This document shows positions 8,648 to 12,002 of a stretch of 12,002 nucleotides of DNA, one piece after another (the first letter of the stretch is position 1; each line of letters starts with the position of its first letter). The stretch is taken from positions 1 through 12,002 of the forward strand of contig JAUSAU010000058.1 in NCBI GenBank assembly GCA_030652345.1, read 5' to 3'. The notes beneath the pieces are model-generated. The model ran no database searches. It saw only the letters and a list, made by a program, of their open reading frames with translations, and was not told the DNA's origin. Source of the DNA: Coriobacteriia bacterium. Lineage in GTDB: Bacteria > Actinomycetota > Coriobacteriia > Anaerosomatales > PALSA-660. Both the position numbers and the translations under genes were made by a program.

Positions 8648-9460
8648 TCAGCTCCCCAGTTCCCGCGCGCGCTTGACCGCCGCGCGGACAGCGGAGGAGA
8701 CCGCAGTGCGGAAGCCCTTCGCCTCGAGTTCGGCGATCGCCGCGATGGTCGCGCCACCGGGGCTCGCCACAGCGTCGACGACAGCCTCCGGATGCTGTCC
8801 CGTGCGCTCGATCAGTTCCACGGTGCCGCGCAGGGTCTGGAGCGCGAGCCGCTGGGCGACGTCACGGGTCAGCCCCTCGCGCACCCCCGCCCGCGCGAGC
8901 GCGTCCACGAACAGTGCGACATAGGCGGGTCCGCACCCTGAGATGGCGGTGCCGGCGTCCTGGTAGCGTTCGTCGATGACGATGGCCTCGCCGATCGCGC
9001 CGAACAGCGCACGGACGCGCTCGACATGCTCCGGGGTCGCCTCGGAGCCGCCGCTGATCAGGGCCATTCCCTGACCGACCAGGGCCGGCGTGTTCGGCAT
9101 GACGCGCACGACCGCCGTGCCCGGCGGCAGGAGCGACTCAAGGCGGGCGCACGTGAATCCGCCCGCGATGCTGACCACGAGCGCGCCGGCCGGGATTCCC
9201 GGTGCGAGCGCCGTCAGCACGTCGTCCAGGACCTGCGGCTTCACGGCGAGCAGGACCGTATCCGCTCCGTGGAGTGCAGCCGCGCCATCGTCGACGACCG
9301 AGACGGAATGGGCGGTCGCGAGTTCGTCGCGACGCGTTCCGTTCGGCTCGGCGATGACGATGTCGGCGGCAACGACGGCATCGGCGGCCAGCAGGCCGCC
9401 GACGATCGCCTCACCCATACGACCCCCGCCGATGACGGCGAGACGCCCGATCGCACTCAT
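8648..9460 (-). CDS. proC: Pyrroline-5-carboxylate reductase
   Basis: 270 aa. It catalyses the last step of proline synthesis, reducing 1-pyrroline-5-carboxylate with NAD(P)H. The Rossmann motif VIGGGRMGEAI is at residues 9-19, LLAVKPQ at 70-76, VRVMPNTPALVGQG at 118-131, SGCGPAYV in the dimerisation domain at 174-181, and the family signature VASPGGATIAAIAELEAKGF at 231-250. I prefer the ATG at 9460; a GTG three codons upstream (9469) is equally in frame, but its nearest purine run is only 3 nt away. It lies 15 bp after sepF. In many genomes proC sits beside yggS and yggT, so the location is natural even though it is absent from the B. subtilis cluster. Confidence 0.96.
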   Translation of the reverse strand: MSAIGRLAVIGGGRMGEAIVGGLLAADAVVAADIVIAEPNGTRRDELATAHSVSVVDDGAAALHGADTVLLAVKPQVLDDVLTALAPGIPAGALVVSIAGGFTCARLESLLPPGTAVVRVMPNTPALVGQGMALISGGSEATPEHVERVRALFGAIGEAIVIDERYQDAGTAISGCGPAYVALFVDALARAGVREGLTRDVAQRLALQTLRGTVELIERTGQHPEAVVDAVASPGGATIAAIAELEAKGFRTAVSSAVRAAVKRARELGS

Positions 9461-9475
9461 GCTGGGCACCAGTCC

Positions 9476-10024
9476 CTACTCGCCGAACAGACCCGGCGTA
9501 CGGCGCGCGGCCGATGCGGCCGCTGAGACATCGACGTTGTGCGGCGTGAGCATGAATACCTTGTCGGATACTTTCTGAAGCCCGCCGTCGAGTCCGTACG
9601 TCAGGCCGGACGCGAAGTCGATGAGGCGCTTGGCCAGGTCGGCGTCGGTCATGGTCAGGTTCATGATGACCGGCTGACCGACCTTGAACTTGTCGGCGAT
9701 ACTCTGCGCCTCGGAGTAGCTGCGCGGCTCGACCGTATGGATCTTGACCTGCGGAGCCGAGCCCAGGTCCACGGGTGATGGGACGGCTCGGAGCGGAGCG
9801 GCCTCGCGGGCACGCGCTATGTCCGGCTGGCGGTCGACGCGACGCACCGAGAGCGGCGTCGAATCGGATCCGTACGGAGAAGGGTACGCGGCTTCGCGAC
9901 GCACCGGAGTGTAGTCCTGGTCGTCGTCCTCGTACTCTTCCTCGTGGTACTCATCCTCGAACTGCTCGTCGTCGTACTCGTCGGCGAGTCCGAGCATCAC
10001 CTTGACGCGGTGCATGAAGCCCAT
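9476..10024 (-). CDS. sepF: SepF, membrane anchor for FtsZ
   Basis: 182 aa. SepF binds membrane through its N-terminal amphipathic helix and FtsZ through its C-terminal domain, stabilising the Z-ring. The N-terminus MGFMHRVKVMLGLADEYDDE is characteristic. It is followed by a very acidic stretch (15-37, mostly Asp/Glu), a variable basic linker (40-90) and the DUF552/SepF core (about 92-169) with AQSIADKFKVGQPVIMNL, RLIDFASGLTYGL and KVSDKVFMLTPHNVDVS. The tail RTPGLFGE is short. AGGAG lies 9 nt before the ATG. It follows the PLP-protein gene by 52 bp. No ftsA/ftsZ is in the window, but the neighbours (YggS, YggT, DivIVA) are the classic SepF partners by gene order. Confidence 0.96.
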   Translation of the reverse strand: MGFMHRVKVMLGLADEYDDEQFEDEYHEEEYEDDDQDYTPVRREAAYPSPYGSDSTPLSVRRVDRQPDIARAREAAPLRAVPSPVDLGSAPQVKIHTVEPRSYSEAQSIADKFKVGQPVIMNLTMTDADLAKRLIDFASGLTYGLDGGLQKVSDKVFMLTPHNVDVSAAASAARRTPGLFGE

Positions 10025-10076
10025 CTGCGCGCTCTCCTTGAACCGTGTGCCCGCGGCGCCCCCGTACGTGCGCGCG

Positions 10077-10757
10077 CTAGCGACCGAAGATGGCCCTGCC
10101 TACTCGCACGATTGTAGCGCCTTCTTCTATGGCGACGGGGAAATCGTTCGTCATGCCCATGCTGAGTTCCGTGAGGTCGACCGCATCGCAATGGAGCGAC
10201 TGCAGCCGACCCAACCAGTCGGCGCACTCGCGGAACACCCATCGCACGGACTCGGGACGCCCCGAGAGCGGGGCCATCGTCATCAGCCCTCGTACGCTCA
10301 CGCCCGAGAGACCGCACGCGCCGCGCACGCAGTCCTCCGCCTCCTCGTAACTCATGCCGTGCTTCGAGCCCTCGCCCGAGACGTTCACCTGCAGAAGGAC
10401 CGGCTGGATGACACCGGCCTCCCCGGCGCGCTGGTCGATCGCTTCCAGGAGGTGCGGCGAGTCGACGGAGTGGATCAGCGCGGCGCGGCCGACCACCTGT
10501 TTGACCTTGTTCGTCTGGAGCGTCCCGATGAAGTGCCAGCACTCATGGGGGAACAAGGCCTGCTTGCCGGTGAACTCCTGCGCGCGGTTCTCTCCGAAGT
10601 CATGAGCGCCCGCCGCGATCGCCTGCCCGACCTCAGGGAGACCGACCGTCTTGGTGACGGCGATGACCGTGATGTCGGCCGGGTCACGACCCGCGATATC
10701 GGCGGCGTCGGCGACCCTGCGGAGCACCTTGTGATAGCGCTCCGCGATCGCACTCAT
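10077..10757 (-). CDS. YggS/YlmE-family pyridoxal-phosphate homeostasis protein
   Basis: 226 aa single-domain TIM-barrel PLP-binding protein; it buffers free PLP and affects amino-acid and vitamin B6 balance, without a known enzymatic reaction. The PLP lysine is K36 in VIAVTKT. Other family motifs are FGENRAQEF (54-62), WHFIGTLQTNKVKQV (74-88), VLLQVNVSGEGSKHG, LMTMAPL and the phosphate-binding end LSMGMTNDFPVAIEEGATIVRVGRAIFG. The ATG at 10757 lies 6 nt after the phoU stop and its TAGG ribosome-site candidate overlaps that stop, so it is probably read from the phoU transcript. Its place before sepF is that of ylmE in B. subtilis. Confidence 0.95.
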   Translation of the reverse strand: MSAIAERYHKVLRRVADAADIAGRDPADITVIAVTKTVGLPEVGQAIAAGAHDFGENRAQEFTGKQALFPHECWHFIGTLQTNKVKQVVGRAALIHSVDSPHLLEAIDQRAGEAGVIQPVLLQVNVSGEGSKHGMSYEEAEDCVRGACGLSGVSVRGLMTMAPLSGRPESVRWVFRECADWLGRLQSLHCDAVDLTELSMGMTNDFPVAIEEGATIVRVGRAIFGR

Positions 10758-10763
10758 GGCGAC

Positions 10764-11429
10764 CTACCCCTGGGCCGGCGGGTCGGTGTGCGTGTCGAAG
10801 GAGCCTGTCAGCAGATACTGGACACGCTCTCCGATGTCGACGGCGTTGTCGGCGATCCGCTCCAGGTAACGCGCGGCGAGCACCATCGACGATGCCCACT
10901 CGATATCCTCTTCGTCCTGCAGGCGCGCCAGTTCGCGGAAGAACTGCTTGAACAGATGATCGATGGGCTCGTCGAGTTCGCCCAGCTTGCGTGCGAGTTC
11001 CAGATCGCCCTTCTCGAGCGACTCGAGGCAGGCCTCCAGGACGCGGTGCACGAGATTGCCCTGCGCCTGGATGAGGTCGTAGAGCGTCTGAGGACCCTTG
11101 CGGTCCGCAGTGCGACGCGCGGCCTTGGCGATGTTGACCGCCAGGTCCCCCATACGCTCGAGGTGCATGGCGATGTAGGTGAGGGAGTGGAGCAGGCGCA
11201 GATCGCGCGCCACCGGGAACTGCGTGGCCATGACCTCGAGCGAGTGCTCCTCGACCGCGAGGGTACGGGCGTCGATCTCGTCATCTCCCGCGATGACCTG
11301 CTCGGCGATCTCGAGGTCACCCTCGACCAGCGCCTTGCACCCCAGCTGGGTCTGGTCGATGACCAGACGGCCGATGGAGACGACCTCCGCCTTCAGTTCC
11401 TTGAGTTCCTGCCGGAAGCCCTCGCGCAT
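10764..11429 (-). CDS. phoU: PhoU-family phosphate signalling regulator
   Basis: 221 aa, normal length for PhoU, an all-helical protein of two three-helix repeats that signals between the PstSCAB transporter and the PhoR sensor to restrain phosphate uptake and Pho-regulon expression. The metal-binding repeats are visible: LERMGDLAVNIAK (90-102) and LERIADNAVDIGE (189-201), with E91/D95 and E190/D194. AAGG lies 10 nt before the ATG. It follows pstB, as usual, but after a 173-bp gap rather than directly. The short tail FDTHTDPPAQG is unremarkable. Confidence 0.95.
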   Translation of the reverse strand: MREGFRQELKELKAEVVSIGRLVIDQTQLGCKALVEGDLEIAEQVIAGDDEIDARTLAVEEHSLEVMATQFPVARDLRLLHSLTYIAMHLERMGDLAVNIAKAARRTADRKGPQTLYDLIQAQGNLVHRVLEACLESLEKGDLELARKLGELDEPIDHLFKQFFRELARLQDEEDIEWASSMVLAARYLERIADNAVDIGERVQYLLTGSFDTHTDPPAQG

Positions 11430-11496
11430 GGCCGATCAACCTTCCCAGTCCGTCCCGATGCGGCCGACACGTTCCGGCCGGTGCCTGTGTACACGA

Positions 11497-11518
11497 CAGC
11501 GGCGCCGTGGCGCCGCTG
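11497..11518 (-). other. Perfect inverted repeat between pstB and phoU
   Basis: CAGCGGCGCC and GGCGCCGCTG form a 10-bp perfect palindromic arm pair around a 2-nt spacer (in RNA, about 9 bp with a 4-nt loop). No T-tract follows on the minus strand. It is 85 bp after the pstB stop and 68 bp before the phoU ATG. It may be a U-less terminator for pstB, a protective hairpin, or an operator. Confidence 0.5.
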
Positions 11519-11531
11519 CTGCTATCCCGAC

Positions 11532-11537
11532 ATTCTA
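11532..11537 (-). promoter_or_regulatory. Possible -10 box upstream of phoU
   Basis: TAGAAT on the minus strand matches the -10 consensus at five of six positions and lies about 100 nt before the phoU ATG. I find no convincing -35 hexamer at 16-19 nt and no clear Pho box. The rest of the 173-bp gap (11430-11602) shows only the inverted repeat just downstream and a short CGGCCG repeat at 11461-11480. Confidence 0.3.
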
Positions 11538-11602
11538 CCCTACGGACTCGCGCCGACTGGTTGCACCCATGTAACCGCACGACAACGGTGCGGCGTCCCG
11601 GC

Positions 11603-12002
11603 CTACCCGAAGCGCCCGGTGATGTAGTCCTCTGTGCGGCGGTCCTTCGGTGATGTGAAGATCACCGAGGTCCTGTCGTACTCGATGAGGTGTGCGGGCT
11701 CGCCGGCGACCTCCTGCAGGAAGAACGCCGTGAAGTCGGAGACGCGCGCCGCCTGCTGCATGTTATGGGTGACGATGATGATCGTGATGCGGTCCTTGAG
11801 CTCGGCCATGAGGTCCTCGACCTTCTGGACCGAGGTCGGGTCGATCGCGGAGCACGGCTCGTCCATCAGCAGGACCTCCGGCTCGACGGCGAGCACGCGC
11901 GCGATGCACAGACGCTGCTGCTGCGCGCCGGACAGCGTCAGGCCACCGCGGCCGAGGATGTCCTTGACCACTTTCCAGAGGTTCGCACGCTTGAGCGAAC
12001 TC
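11603..12002 (-). CDS. pstB: Phosphate ABC transporter ATP-binding protein PstB, 5' end missing
   Basis: The last 133 codons of a PstB-type ATPase; the frame is open to the window edge ([16 protein letters not shown]), so the Walker A half is outside. Visible are the ABC signature LSGAQQQR, Walker B VLLMDEP, the D-loop SAID, and the H-loop histidine in [16 protein letters not shown]. PstB powers high-affinity phosphate import by PstSCA and, with PhoU, takes part in phosphate signalling. The C-loop has Ala where LSGG is usual, and [11 protein letters not shown] replaces the commoner DEPTSALDPIS, so it is a slightly divergent copy. A GTG at 11971 is internal, not the start. The pairing with phoU supports PstB rather than another importer ATPase. 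Confidence 0.93.
   Translation of the reverse strand, partial: SSLKRANLWKVVKDILGRGGLTLSGAQQQRLCIARVLAVEPEVLLMDEPCSAIDPTSVQKVEDLMAELKDRITIIIVTHNMQQAARVSDFTAFFLQEVAGEPAHLIEYDRTSVIFTSPKDRRTEDYITGRFG

Noticed and set aside
10002..11627. 541-codon open frame on the plus strand
   Set aside because: Antisense to the PLP-protein and phoU genes, both certain from conserved motifs; no recognisable domain and no ribosome site.

Overview
The window is high-GC, almost wholly coding, and every gene I accept lies on the minus strand; order below follows transcription, from high to low coordinates. GC-rich codon use, frequent GTG starts, DivIVA with SepF, a DksA/TraR-type C4 zinc-finger protein and a T-box leader on ileS point to a high-GC Gram-positive lineage. 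Actinomycetota is my best guess, perhaps a deep or Coriobacteriia-like branch; this is inference, with no rRNA to confirm it.

Layout: (1) 12002-11603, the 3' part of pstB (phosphate ABC transporter ATPase), cut by the window edge. (2) A 173-bp gap with a perfect inverted repeat and a possible -10 box. (3) 11429-6840, a tight run phoU, yggS-type PLP protein, sepF, proC, yggT, divIVA, a DUF167 gene and a small unrecognised gene. (4) 6839-6440, the ileS leader: a promoter and a T-box riboswitch with an isoleucine (ATC) specifier codon, followed by a strong hairpin. (5) 6439-3659, ileS. (6) A 164-bp gap with an extended -10 box and a 13-bp perfect hairpin. (7) 3494-801, a translationally coupled series: DksA/TraR-like gene, lspA, lgt and an RluD-type pseudouridine synthase. 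(8) 728-1, the N-terminal 242 codons of a membrane-anchored PAS sensor protein that runs off the window.

Functionally this is the cell-division/envelope neighbourhood known from Bacillus subtilis (ylmE-sepF-ylmG-ylmH-divIVA-ileS-ylyA-lspA-ylyB), with proC inserted after sepF, a DUF167 pair after divIVA, lgt placed beside lspA, and phosphate-control genes (pstB, phoU) at the upstream end where ftsZ/ylmD might be expected. SepF anchors FtsZ at the membrane, DivIVA marks curved or polar membrane, YggT is a small membrane partner, and Lgt and LspA carry out consecutive steps of lipoprotein maturation.

I see no mobile element, CRISPR array, tRNA, rRNA or unfamiliar multigene system. The most informative non-coding features are the ileS T-box and two strong hairpins without U-tracts.
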